A DNA stretch of 64,000 nucleotides, from contig NC_080704.1 of assembly GCF_030445035.2 (NCBI RefSeq), forward strand, positions 29,750,200 through 29,814,199. The letters run 5' to 3'. The translations under genes and the position numbers were made by a program. The notes under the pieces are model-generated. The model did no database searches. It worked only from the letters and a program-made list of their open reading frames with translations, and was not told the origin of the DNA. Of this stretch, positions 12,107 through 22,925 are shown piece by piece. Positions within the stretch are counted from its first letter, which is position 1. Each line of letters opens with the position of its first letter. This DNA comes from Dasypus novemcinctus. Taxonomy: Eukaryota; Chordata; Mammalia; Cingulata; Dasypodidae.

Positions 12107-13112
12107 AAGGGCAAGGGAGCACTCTTCCTAGCTCCATTAATTACTCCAAATCCCAATTGTGGGCCTATACAAGAAGGTCTCCCTGCTGTACCGAATACCC
12201 TGCAGGAAACCTCCACTCCACATGGGTTAAAAAGAGGAGAGGCCCAACCCCCCAGTTTCCTCACTCCACAAATGGAGCACTCATCCTGGTGAGAATGGAG
12301 GTAGGATACTGCTCCCATCACATACTAGACATGTTGGAACCCTCTTTTGTCACGAACGACTTGTTGGTTTTCATGGGTGTATCACTGTAGTCAGTGCTAT
12401 ATCCCCTGGTCGCTACTCTCTGAAATGGTACAATCTAAGATATACTTCTTGGAGGTTCAGAGATCCACAGTTCAAGAGGGATAGTGTTGCAAAGGTAGAT
12501 GAAATGATCAGATCATTGGCACAGACAACATTCTCTGAAGCAGGTGCAAAGTCCCATGTACTATTCTTTTAACATGAAGGCCCATGAGTTAATGGCCAAC
12601 TTCTGGGGAACATGGGAGCCTAAGGTCCTGACATTTTAAGAAGGCATTGCTGTTTTTTCTCCTCTTTAGCTCCTATGATCTCCAACTCTTTTTTCACTCA
12701 GCTCATCAAAGTGCCTAGCCTCTTCCAGTCCTGTTCCCTCCAGATGCCCTACTTGATCCATGTTACTGGCTCTCTATTGGATAGAATATACAAAGATTCT
12801 CTTTTTTCTATTCATTGCTGTTATGTAAATTTGGACATTTTCATAATTAAAAATTTTAAGAATGTGTTTAATCCACCTGGAAGTGACTCTTGTATCTAAT
12901 GTGAGGAAGGATCCCAGTGCATTTTGTTTACAAAATGTGTATCCAGTTGTTCCACTGTCATTACTTAGTGAAAAGAATGTTCTATTTGCACTTCTCTATA
13001 CTTGCATTTTCAATAAATCTGCAATTCATATATTGCGGTTCTGTTTGGAGACACTTTACTCAGTTCCACTGATCCATCCCCTTATTCCTAAACCAAACTC
13101 TCAATTTCTATA
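12107..13112. other. unassigned duplicated non-coding sequence
   Basis: Aligns with 48413-49114 and then 49725-49990 in unit 2. The longest frames (12675-12899, 12862-13113) are not preserved as frames in the paralog, so they are chance. Confidence 0.6.
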
Positions 13113-13600
13113 GGTTTTAAAAAATTTATTTTATTTATTTATTTATTTATTTATTTCTCCTCCCTTCCCTCATTGTCTGCTCTCTGTGTCCATTTGCTGT
13201 GTGTTCTTCTGTGTCTGCCTGTCTTCTCTTTAGGCAGCACTGGGAACTGATCCTGGGTCCTTCCACAGGGAGAGAGAGATGCTCAATCTCTTGCGCCATC
13301 TCAGCTTCCTCGTTATTGCGTCTCCTCTGTGTCTCTTTTCATTGCATCATCTTGCTGTGCAAGCTCTCCACGTGGGCCAGCTCGCTGTGCAGCTCAGCGT
13401 GCCTTCACCAGGAGGCCCTGGGAATCGAACCTTGGACCTCCCATAAGGTAGACAGGAGCCCAATCACTTGATCTCCACTCAGGCCAGCTCACCATGCAGG
13501 CCAGCTTGCCTTCATCAAGAGGCCCCAGGAATCGAATCCTGGACCTCCCATATGGTAGAGGGGAGCCCAATCGCTTGAGCCACATTTGCTTCCCTCTAGA
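13113..13600 (-). mobile_element. tRNA-derived SINE with duplicated head, reverse orientation
   Basis: A (TTTA)n tail lies at 13120-13160, followed by the body, with two successive tRNA-like heads (ending about 13455 and 13590), each reading 'aatcgaa.c.tggacctcccata'. Unit 2 lacks it at about 49990, so it is private to this copy. The imperfect flanks (tctatagg / tctagag followed by tttta) suggest a worn target duplication. Confidence 0.8.
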
Positions 13601-13639
13601 GTTTTTAAAGAAATAATTCTTAACATCTGGTAGAGTAAG

Positions 13640-14110
13640 TCATCAAATGTTCTTTTTCTTTGTCATACACATGTATATTCCTAGAAGGAAAGCTAAAAAA
13701 TGTAACATGGGACTATATAACATTGTGAAACTTCATGAAATAAGACTATGGCTAATATTGCACATATAAGACTGTTTACAAAATATAAATACAAATAAAC
13801 GAGAGACGGAAACAGAATAGCAGCTATGTATGGCAGGGGAAGGATAGAGAGACTGAGAGGTGATGAGTTTATATTGGTTCTTCGTTTCTTTGTCCGTTTT
13901 TAAAATTATTATTGGAATAATGAAAATGTCTAATAGTGATTGAAGTAATGAATGCACAACTATGTGATTATACCAAAAACCATCGATTGTACACTGTAGA
14001 TGGATTTACACTGTATTAATATGTATCCATAAAATTGATTTGTTTTTAAAAAACTGAATACTTAGAAGTAGCAAATAAACTCCCTTTATATCAAAACAAA
14101 ACAAAACAAA
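13640..14110 (+). mobile_element. L1-type 3' UTR remnant
   Basis: The segment around 13910-14050 (gtgattgaagtaatgaatgcacaact...tgtacactgtagatgg) has the feel of an old L1 3' UTR. It is diverged and without frames. Confidence 0.4.
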
Positions 14111-14586
14111 AAGAGCATATTGACTCTTCTAGGAAATTTGTCATTTTCTATACTAGGATCAACTTGTTAAGCTTCACATGCATGCACATCTACACAGACA
14201 ATCACACACAAGGCCTATTTATTTCACTTATTTGTGGAGGTGGGGATTACTGTTATCTGCAGCTTAAGTTTGGGGGAAATTAACATATGTACAATATAGA
14301 ACATTCCTATACACAAACTTATATTTCTCTGGTTAACTAGATCTTCATTAATTTCTCTAAATAACTGATGTATGTTTTTCCTGGGGAATTTACACCCTGT
14401 TCTATTTGTTCTTTGGCATTAGGTATTTTATTATGGTAATTCATATTTTCATATATGAATTATTATGGTAATTCATATTTTCTATAATTTAATCTTCATC
14501 ATGTTTGTTGTTCCCAACACTGTACTTTTGCATATTATTCTTATTCACAGTAACTTTGAAAAATTATTTATTTAAGAGTTTATTTT

Positions 14587-15048
14587 CATCCTGAAGATTG
14601 AGGAATGAACAAACATAAGGGGGGAATGCAAACATGGACAAAAGTAGACATTGTTATTATAGTAATGGAAGAACTTGTAGCACTGACATAAAGATAGACA
14701 TTACAAAAGATTCTGGGGGGAGGGGGAGATAAGAGTAGATGGAACACAGGTCATTTCAGGGCATTGGAATTGTTCTTCATAATATTGCAATGATGGATAC
14801 AGGCCATTATATGTTTTGTCAAGACCTATAAAATTGTATGTGCAAAATGTAAACCATAATGTAAACTAGAGACCATGGTTGGTAGCAGTGCTTCAATATT
14901 TATTCAATTGTAACAAATGTACCATACTTATATAAGATGTTATTAACAGGGGAAAATGTGATAGGGAGGGGGTGGGATATATGGGAATCCCCTATATTTT
15001 TGGTGTAACTCTTCTGTAATCTAAACTTCTTTAAAAATAAAGTTTCAA
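14587..15048 (+). mobile_element. L1-type 3'-end retroposon with 13-bp target duplication
   Basis: Flanked by AAGAGTTTATTTT at 14574-14586 and 15049-15061. The 3' end has the L1-like '...ttgtaacaaatgtaccat' block and finishes in TTTAAAAATAAAG. The paralogous place near 50500 has a single copy of the target (gagagtttatctttag) and no insertion. It therefore inserted after the segmental duplication. Confidence 0.85.
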
Positions 15049-15061
15049 AAGAGTTTATTTT

Positions 15062-17309
15062 TGGATAAATTCTAAACATGTGTTAATGTAGCTGTGTTTC
15101 TTTTTTTGTGATACTCATCCCTTCTAGTTCTTCTGATTCCCATTACTGCATTATATCGTATCTCCATTTAAATATTTAATAAAAATGTTCAGAGCAAGTA
15201 TCCTTGTCTACTTCCCAATTTTAAAGTAACACCTTTCAATGTTTCTATATTTAATTAAATTAATCTTTCTTTTAGATGTCCTTTATCTTCTCTGATAGCC
15301 TACCTTTTTTTAGCACAAATGAATGCTGAATTTCATAAAACACTATTCTTGTAATTAAGATATGACTTTTTTCAGCTAATCTGTCCGTGAGGTATACCCG
15401 CTCTGGACCTATTTGCCCTCAGATTCATTCCTTGTATTTCCCCTACTCTGTTCTCTACTATACAGGGCTGACTCTCAAATCCTATTCCATCCAAAATCTG
15501 GATGCCACCTTAGTTAAGATGTGGCAACAGCAGGAAATTACAGCTCGGGAGATCAGGAATTTTCTCTTTCTCCCTCTGTACATCTGTTGATTGCTACTTC
15601 AATGGCTACTTCTTCTCCAAGGTTAGAACCCCTATAAGACTGGACCCCCACATTTGCAGATTCTCTTGATCCAAACGCCCCAGGCTCCAGTAACGCTACC
15701 TCTTCTCTTTGTACCTTATGGCCTAGAGGTTGGAGTAACCTCTTCAACTTGAAAAGTATTGTTTAGCCTGACTCTCCTGATGGTCTTATCTATCACTTGA
15801 GTAATCAATTTCGTTCATTCAGTTCCCCTGAGTTATATATTTAGAGTGGTTTATGTTTTGCTGGAAAATCCCTGTTACAGCTGGCAAATTATATTGATTG
15901 TTTTTAAATGCAATAACCTTCTTTCATAAATATGTTCATGTCTCTTCTACCATTAATAAATATAATAATGCAAAATAACTCATGGATCCTGAAATCTCAT
16001 CTAAACCTACTCTTTCTCTTCACAAAAATAATTTTTACACTCACTATAGTGTCTGTGTGTGTGTGTATATATATATATAGATGCAGAAAGATTGAGACAT
16101 AAATATATATACATATAAATACATGCATATATATTCAAAAATCCTAAGAATATAATAGATACATTAAAACAATTCGTGCACTACACATAAAACTCTCTAA
16201 TACTACCTGTGCAAAACAACCCAGGCAGTTCTCTTAAATATATGTATGGCTAAAGATATTTTGCCTTAAATGTATTTATTAGAAAAAACATTGAAACAAT
16301 TCGAGAAGTTAGAGAAAGACTAGCATATTAAATGCAAAAAAAAAGCAAAAGGTCAGAAATAAAGAAAAAATGCACTAATTTTGAATTAGGAGACACTGGA
16401 GCTAACTAATGTAATCCAGCTCTTCGAAGAGATGTACATGATAATTTTAAAAGCATTATCAATTACCAAAAAAATAAGCATATATAGGTGATATTAAGTA
16501 AATAAAATTATACAAGATATAGGTGCATAAGAGTCTTAAAGATTAAAAGATAGCGCTATAAATAAGTTTTACCATTACCTCAGTATAACAAATGGTGACA
16601 AGGGAAAAGATTCAATCTACAGATATCGAAGTAAGAAACTCAAAGGATGATGAAATTAGAGAATTACCATTCTGTAGCCCTTAATGAATTAATGCATAAA
16701 GTTAATGATCTTAAAGGTCAATGCATACATGGACATTATTTTTGTCCTGATGAAAGTACGCAGCACCACCTCTGGAGTGAACTTCCAATAAACAAACAAA
16801 CAAATAATCCTTAATCCGATCAAGCTTCTATGTAACAAATGTGGTTTTTGATGCTGAGTGTCAGGTACCTCGGGTTCACTTTCTTTACTCATACTGTTGT
16901 ATACGTTTGAGAAATTCTATAATATCAAAGGAGCTTTTAGTAAATATCATGCCTTGCACTTGAGAACCCACCTGAAATGGCACAATTTTTAACAAAATAT
17001 ACATAAATAAATATGTCCATAAAGACAGATAAAACTTAAACAATACAGCTGAAACTCTAGTCTGAATCACTGGGAGCCTCAAAATGCTCCAGGACCAACC
17101 AGGTTTGGAGGCCTGTTACATCAAATGGTCAGGGAAAAATTACACAACATCTTATGTACACTCTTCCAAACCATGCAGAAAGATGGCAAATTACTTAACT
17201 ATTTTAAACAGCTGGCTGTCCTTGACCCAAATCCCATGTAAAGATGCCCCAAGTAAAGACCACATCAATAAGGATCATTCACACAGAGACGATTATTCTA
17301 AATAAATTC
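15062..17309. other. unassigned duplicated non-coding sequence, with (GT)n(AT)n at 16050-16080
   Basis: Aligns with 50510-52235 in unit 2. A GTGT then ATAT dinucleotide run at 16050-16080 is absent from unit 2. No gene. Confidence 0.6.
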
Positions 17310-17314
17310 ATAGC

Positions 17315-18142
17315 TGTCTTAGTTTCCCAGCTGCAACACAAACACCATGAATTAGGTTGGCTTAAACAATGGGAATTTATTGACCCACGGTTTTGAGGCT
17401 AGGAGAAGGCCAAAATTAAGATGTCAGAATGGCTCAAGCAGTTGGGCACCCACCTACCACATGGAAGGTCCCATGTTCGGTTTCTTGTGTCTCCTAAAGA
17501 AGATGAGCAAGACAGTGAGCTGATACCACAGGCTGGCACAGTGAACTGATACAATGAGCTGATGCAATGAAGAGACATAAGGAGGAAACATAATGAGAGA
17601 CACAACAAGCAGGGAATGGAGGAGTCTCAAGCGATTGGGCACCCTCCCCACATGGGAGGTCCTGGGTATGGTTCCCCATGCCTCCTAAAAAGAAGAAGAC
17701 CACACAATGAAAAGACACAGAGAGTACACAGTGAGTGCAAACAACCAGGGGGTTGGGAAATAAATCTAAAAAAAAAAGATGTCATCACGTTGATACTTTA
17801 TCCCTGGAGACTATGGAGTTCTGGGGTTGACTGCTGGTGATTCTTGGGTCCTTGGCTTTTTTGTCACCTGGCAATGCACAAGGCAGTGTCTTCGCCTTTT
17901 TCATCTTGGGTTCATTTGAATTCCAGCTTTATGCTCCCCTGTGTTTTTCTCTTATGTCTCAATTTCATTCTACTTATAAAGGATTGCAATAATCTGGATT
18001 AAATCCCAATCTGATTCAGCTTCCCATACCTTAACTAAAAATAACATCTTCAAAAAGTCCTATTTACAATGGCTTCCTTCTAACAGGAATGACTTAAGAT
18101 AAAGAACGTGTGTTTCTAAGGTATATAATTCAAACTACCACA
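17315..18142 (-). mobile_element. MaLR/ERVL-like solo LTR (DR2), with a SINE inside
   Basis: The element runs TG...CA and is flanked by the 5-bp direct repeat ATAGC at 17310-17314 and 18143-18147. The uninterrupted site, ATAGC once, is at 52558-52562 in unit 2. Ends and duplication size together indicate an LTR retrotransposon of the ERVL/MaLR type. In reverse it aligns with 2924-3555 and 49290-49722. A DAS-like SINE (17427-17775) is inserted in it. Confidence 0.8.
17427..17775 (+). mobile_element. tRNA-derived SINE nested in the DR2 LTR
   Basis: Flanked by AAGATGTCA at 17418-17426 and 17776-17784. It has two head-like segments (17427-17490 and 17625-17690) and an A-rich tail. The target duplication lies in LTR sequence, so it is younger than the LTR. 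Confidence 0.85.
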
Positions 18143-18455
18143 ATAGCATATCCAATATAGTGGTGAATTAAATGAAGAAATATGCTGTATCCAAGGAATG
18201 CAAAGTGATTATCACATTAGAAATAATGCCACTGGAAACATTATGTTAGCAGTAAAAGGAGAATAGAAAACATTTGCTAACATCCATGTGTAAAGAAAAA
18301 GGCTTTGATAAAAACTGTTCACCAGTTTCCGGTCATAATGTTTAGCAAATGTATACTAGAAGGGGATTTCCAACTTTTAAAATCTGCAGTAAACATACTT
18401 AAATGTGAAATGTTACAAGCATTCTCAATAAAGTGAGGAAAAAGATACAGATATA

Positions 18456-21400
18456 AAGCAACACCTATAGTGTTGAAAACTCGACACGAGTATTTCTGCT
18501 CTCTCATATAAAGAGCCAAGATGTCATTACTTCCATTCTAACAACAAGAAAGAGCTGAACAAACTGAAAATTAATCACTCTTTAGATATATCAGAGAACT
18601 GAGGACACAGGGTAAGCCAACACCCTGAAAACTAGAGACGGGTTAATACAGAGAATCACGATTTACCAGGAGCAGAAGCCACTAAAGCCAGGTACAGGTA
18701 GGAAAACTTAACCTGTAATCAGCCAACTTCTGAAGACCACGTGTGGATTAGCTTGAAGGTGAAAATTTCCTGGGGGCTCAACCTTTGGCTCCCAAACTTT
18801 GATGAGTTTTACTGCCAGGCGTCCCACACCAGATTCTCACAATGAAGAGTGGGGGAAATTTCCTTTTGTGCTTCCAGCAGGGGAAAGGGAAAAGTAACCA
18901 TTTTGAAATATGCCCAGGGCATTCAGTGCTCCACCTGCATTTAAGAGAAATTACATTCTTAGAAACTAACAGGTATGGTGGAAGGGAAACAGTCAATTCC
19001 AGCTCCCACCTAGCATTTCCGGCTCACCCAAAAGGGAAATAAAGCTGAGATACAGCCCAAGAGCAAAGGCTCACTGAACTAAGACCTAATCACAGCATGA
19101 TGGAATGCTTCCTCTTTGACCATACCACATCAGCACATCAGTAGGAATGTCGTATAAGGACAGCAAATGACAACTCTAAGAACTGCAGGGCTCAGACTCT
19201 ATTTAGGAAATAGTTCCTAGAGAAATTAAAAAAACAACTTGGGAGAGAAAAACAAGGATATTGGAGGAAGAAACAGAGGGTCTCAGATACCTACAGTTAC
19301 AGCAAACAGCAAGCACAGAGTCAATATTAGCCAGATAATCATAAATTCTGGCCTATTTAGCTCAGTTACCATTACTGACTACATCATGTCCAGTTTTGGA
19401 CAAAAAAGGGCATGCTAAAAGGCAAGAAAAAGCACCATCTGAAGAGCCAACACAAAGACCAGAACCAGACACAGGTATGGAAGGTATTTTGGAATCATCA
19501 AACTGGGAATTTAAAATTACTATGATAGAAACACTAAGGTCTCTAATGGAAAAAATGAATAACATGCAAGAACAGATGGATAACATAAGCAGAAAGGTGG
19601 AAACTCTAATAAAGGATCAAAAGGAAATGCTAAGAATTAAACACTTTAACATAAATGAAGAATGCCTTTGCTGGGCTCACCAGTAGACTGGATGCAGCTA
19701 AGGAAAGAATCAGTGAGCTTAAAGAATTGTCAATGGAGACTTCCCAAACTATAACACAAAGAGAAAAGAGAATTAAAAAAAAAACAACAACAGAACATTA
19801 TCTCCAACACAATTATAGGTGTAACGTAGGCATAACAGGAATACTAGAAAGAAAAAGAGAAAAAAAGAAGCATATAAAATATCTGAATTAATAACGGCTG
19901 AGAATTTTTCTAAGTTAATGTTCTACCAAAGCACAGATCCAGGAAGCTCAAAGAACACCAAGCAGACTAAAGGACTAATATAAGAATGAAGAAGAACAAA
20001 GTCAGAGGGCTGACATTATTTGACTTCAAGACAATATAAAGCTACAGTGACCAAGACAATATGATGTTGGTGTAAGAACAGATAAATAGATCTATCTAGA
20101 CAGAATAGAGAGCTCAGGAATAGAATCACACAAGTATAGTCAATGGATCTTTGACAAAGGAGCAAAGCGATTCAAGGGACGAAGGCTAATCTAGTCAAGA
20201 AATAGTGCTGGAACAGCTCAACGTCCACAAACAAAGCAATCAATCTAGACACAGACCTTATACCTTTCAAAAAATTAACTCCAAATGGCTCATAGACTGA
20301 AATATAGAATTAAAACTAAACAACTTTTAGAAAATGAAGAGGAGAAAATCTAGGTTATCTTGTGTTTGGTGATTTGCTGATGACATTTTAGATCGAACAC
20401 ATAAAGAAAAATCCGCAAAAGAAAAATAAATAAGTTGGACTTCATTAAAGTTAAAACAAAAGACTTCTACTTTGTTAAAGACAGTGTTAAGAGAATGAAA
20501 AGACAGGTCACAGACTTAGGAGAAATATTTGCAAAACACCTATCTGATAAAAAGGACTTGTATCACCAATCCAATGTCCACATAGAAGAGGTGGCATTGG
20601 AATGGGAAAAGTGGACATAGTGGACGAAGGGTATGGGGAAAGGCAGGAAGAGATGAGAGGTGGAGGCGTCTTTGGGACATGGAGCTGCCCTGGATGGTGC
20701 TTCAGAGGCAATCACCGGACATTGTAAATTCTCACAGGGCCCACTGGATGGAATGGAGGAGAGTATGGGCTATGATGTGAACCAATGTATATGAGGTGCA
20801 GAGGTGCCCAAAGATGTACTTACCAAATCCAATGGATGTGTCATGATGATGGGAACGAGTGTTGTTGGGGGGGGGGGATTGAATGGGACCTCACATATAT
20901 ATTTTTAATGTAATATTATTACAAAGTCAATAAAAAATAAAAAAATTAAAAAAAAAAAAAAAGGACTTGTATCTAAAATACAAAAAGAACTCAACAGTAA
21001 GAAAACAACCCAATTAAAATTGGGCAAATATAGGAACAGACACTTCATGAAAGAAGATATATGGATGGCAAATAAGCCTATGGAAAAACATTTGACATTA
21101 TACATCATTAGGGCATTTCAAATTTAAAAAACAATGCGATGCCACTCTATAACTATTGGACTGAATAAAATCCAAAACATTGACAACACCAAATACTGAC
21201 AAGGATGTGAAGCAACAGGAACACCCATTCACTGCTGGTAAGAATGCAAAAGAGTACAGCCACTTTGGAAGATATTTTGGAAGTTTCTTACAAAGGTACA
21301 CATAGATTTACCACTTGACCCAGCAATCACTGGCCAAGGTATTTACCCACATGAGTTGAAAACATATATCCACACAAAAGCCTGCACAAAAAGGTTTATA

Positions 21401-22080
21401 GCACTTTACTCATAATTACCAAAATTGGAAGCAACCAAGATAGATTTCAATAGGTGAACAGATAAACTGTGGTACACCCATACAATGGAATCATACTCAA
21501 CAATTTAAGACATCACTTATCAAGCTACCAAAAAAACCATGGAGCAAGCTTAAATGCATAATGCTAAGTAAAAGAAGCCAGTGTGAAAAAGCTATATCCT
21601 GTATGATGCCAAGTATATGTCATTCTGGAAAAGTCACAACTATAGAAACAGTAAAAGATCGGTGGTTGCCAGAGTTCAGGGTGAGGTGGCAGGGGAATGA
21701 ATAGGTGGGACAGAGTGCATTTTTAAGGCAGTCAAATCATTCTGTATGGAGGCTACATGAATTATACATTTGTTCAAACTCATAGAACTGTGCATCCCTT
21801 TCCAGGCATTGGTTAAAAGTAACGTAGCAATAGTGGTTCATCAATTGTAACAAAATGTACCAACTGACAAAAAACGTGAATCAAGAAAACCCTCAGTGGG
21901 GAGAGAGGGAGAATATGGGACCTCTGCGTGTATATGCTCACTTTTCTGGGAATCTTAAACTGCCATAATACTAGTCTACTATAAAATAGGGGGGAATTGG
22001 AAAAGAATAGATACCAAGTGCACCGCCATATGCAAGAATGTCAATATAAATACAAGTTTTGACAAATGAAAAGGAAATAT
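18456..22080 (+). mobile_element. L1, internally deleted, interrupted by an R1 insertion
   Basis: In order: 5'-region-like sequence (18540-19380); an ORF1 piece at 19396-19686 whose product is rich in charged and heptad-like residues, as in the ORF1 coiled coil; a second ORF1 piece to about 19891; then a jump to the ORF2 C-terminal region (19960-21700, including the frame at 20435-20564); then the 3' UTR (21780-21990). Most of ORF2, including the endonuclease and reverse transcriptase core, is missing. An R1 retroposon splits the ORF2 end at 20565-20957. Confidence 0.8.
20565..20957 (+). mobile_element. R1 retroposon, 5'-truncated copy 2, with 16-bp target duplication
   Basis: Begins 'accaatccaatgtccac', equal to 29695 in copy 3, and ends in an A run. 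The L1 host sequence AAAAAGGACTTGTATC is present on both sides (20549-20564 and 20958-20973). The bottom-strand nick would be TTTTT/A, the L1 endonuclease preference. This is a clean target-primed insertion. Confidence 0.95.
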
Positions 22081-22105
22081 GATCCTCTCATTAAAAAACC
22101 CAGGG

Positions 22106-22448
22106 GGGGAAGCGGCTGTGGCTCAGTCACTTGGGCTCCCGTCTACCACATGGGAGGCCCTGGGTTCACCCCCGGGGCCCCCTTGTGAAGGCAGGCTGGC
22201 CGCAAGCTGCAGAGCGCCGCTGAGCGCTGACTCAGCACGGTGCTGCAACAAAAAAGGGAGACAAGCAAAAATACATAAGAGCCAACAGGGAATGGACACA
22301 AAGAGTAGACAGCAAACGAGCCGCGAGGGGGGAGGGGAAATAAAATAATACAGACCCAGAAAAACACACAGTGAATAGACAGAGAGCAGACAGCATGTAA
22401 AAATGCCACAAGTGGGTGTGATTAAAAACAACAACAACAAAAAAAAAC
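22106..22448 (+). mobile_element. tRNA-derived SINE, second subtype
   Basis: The head reads gaagcggctgtggctcagtc..., then 'ctaccacatgggaggccctgggttcacccc' with a B-box-like core, and a CA/A-rich tail to about 22448. It is closer to the element at 62066-62405 than to the 9483 copy. Confidence 0.85.
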
Positions 22449-22925
22449 GGGAATAGGCACAGAAGATGCTATTCAAAACGTATGACAAATTTCAGAGCCA
22501 ATGGACAGAAGATCACTATAGCAAAATCAGGAGGCTGCCTCAAAATCAATAATTAATTAATAATGGAAAATGTAGGACTCACACCAGCAAAAATATCCAA
22601 AACATATCTAAAAAGAAATCTAAAAACAATGTATCAGATCTTTGCAGAGGAAACTATAAAAATTTACTGATAGAATAAGGTAAAAGTCCCAAGTAGAGCA
22701 CTATACTAGGATTATTCATGGGACAAACAAGATAATACTCCATAATTTATTCCTCATTTAATTCTTATTTACACACTTAACGCGTTACCCATAGCTGCCA
22801 AGGCGACCAACAAACCCGGGCTGCTATTTCCGTGCCCAAAATCAATCTTAGCAAAACAGAAGAAGGAATACAAAGCGCAATATCAAAAGCAACAGCAACA
22901 AATCAAAAATAACACCCCCCTGAGG
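22449..22925. other. unassigned AT-rich spacer before the MAGEB 5' region
   Basis: The last 80 bases (A-rich, then CCCCCC) resemble 53290-53380 upstream of the dead MAGE copy. No gene. Confidence 0.5.

Larger units (their letters stand above)
2820..18455 (+). repeat. segmental duplication, unit 1
   Basis: Long stretches align collinearly with 35880-52861: 3590-3975 with 36050-36447, 10678-11420 with 47396-48070, 11560-12600 with 48090-48850, 14110-16900 with 50040-52240, and 18146-18455 with 52562-52861. Similarity is roughly 80% by eye and is interrupted by insertions private to one copy. MAGE-derived sequence lies in the equivalent place in both units (7198-7663 here, 45672-45865 there), so the block was duplicated as part of MAGEB cluster growth. 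Confidence 0.85.

Noticed and set aside
11772-12321. Long Gly/Arg/Glu and Pro/Leu/Ser open frames on both strands
   Set aside because: They arise from the purine tract; the paralog at 48400 has no such frame.
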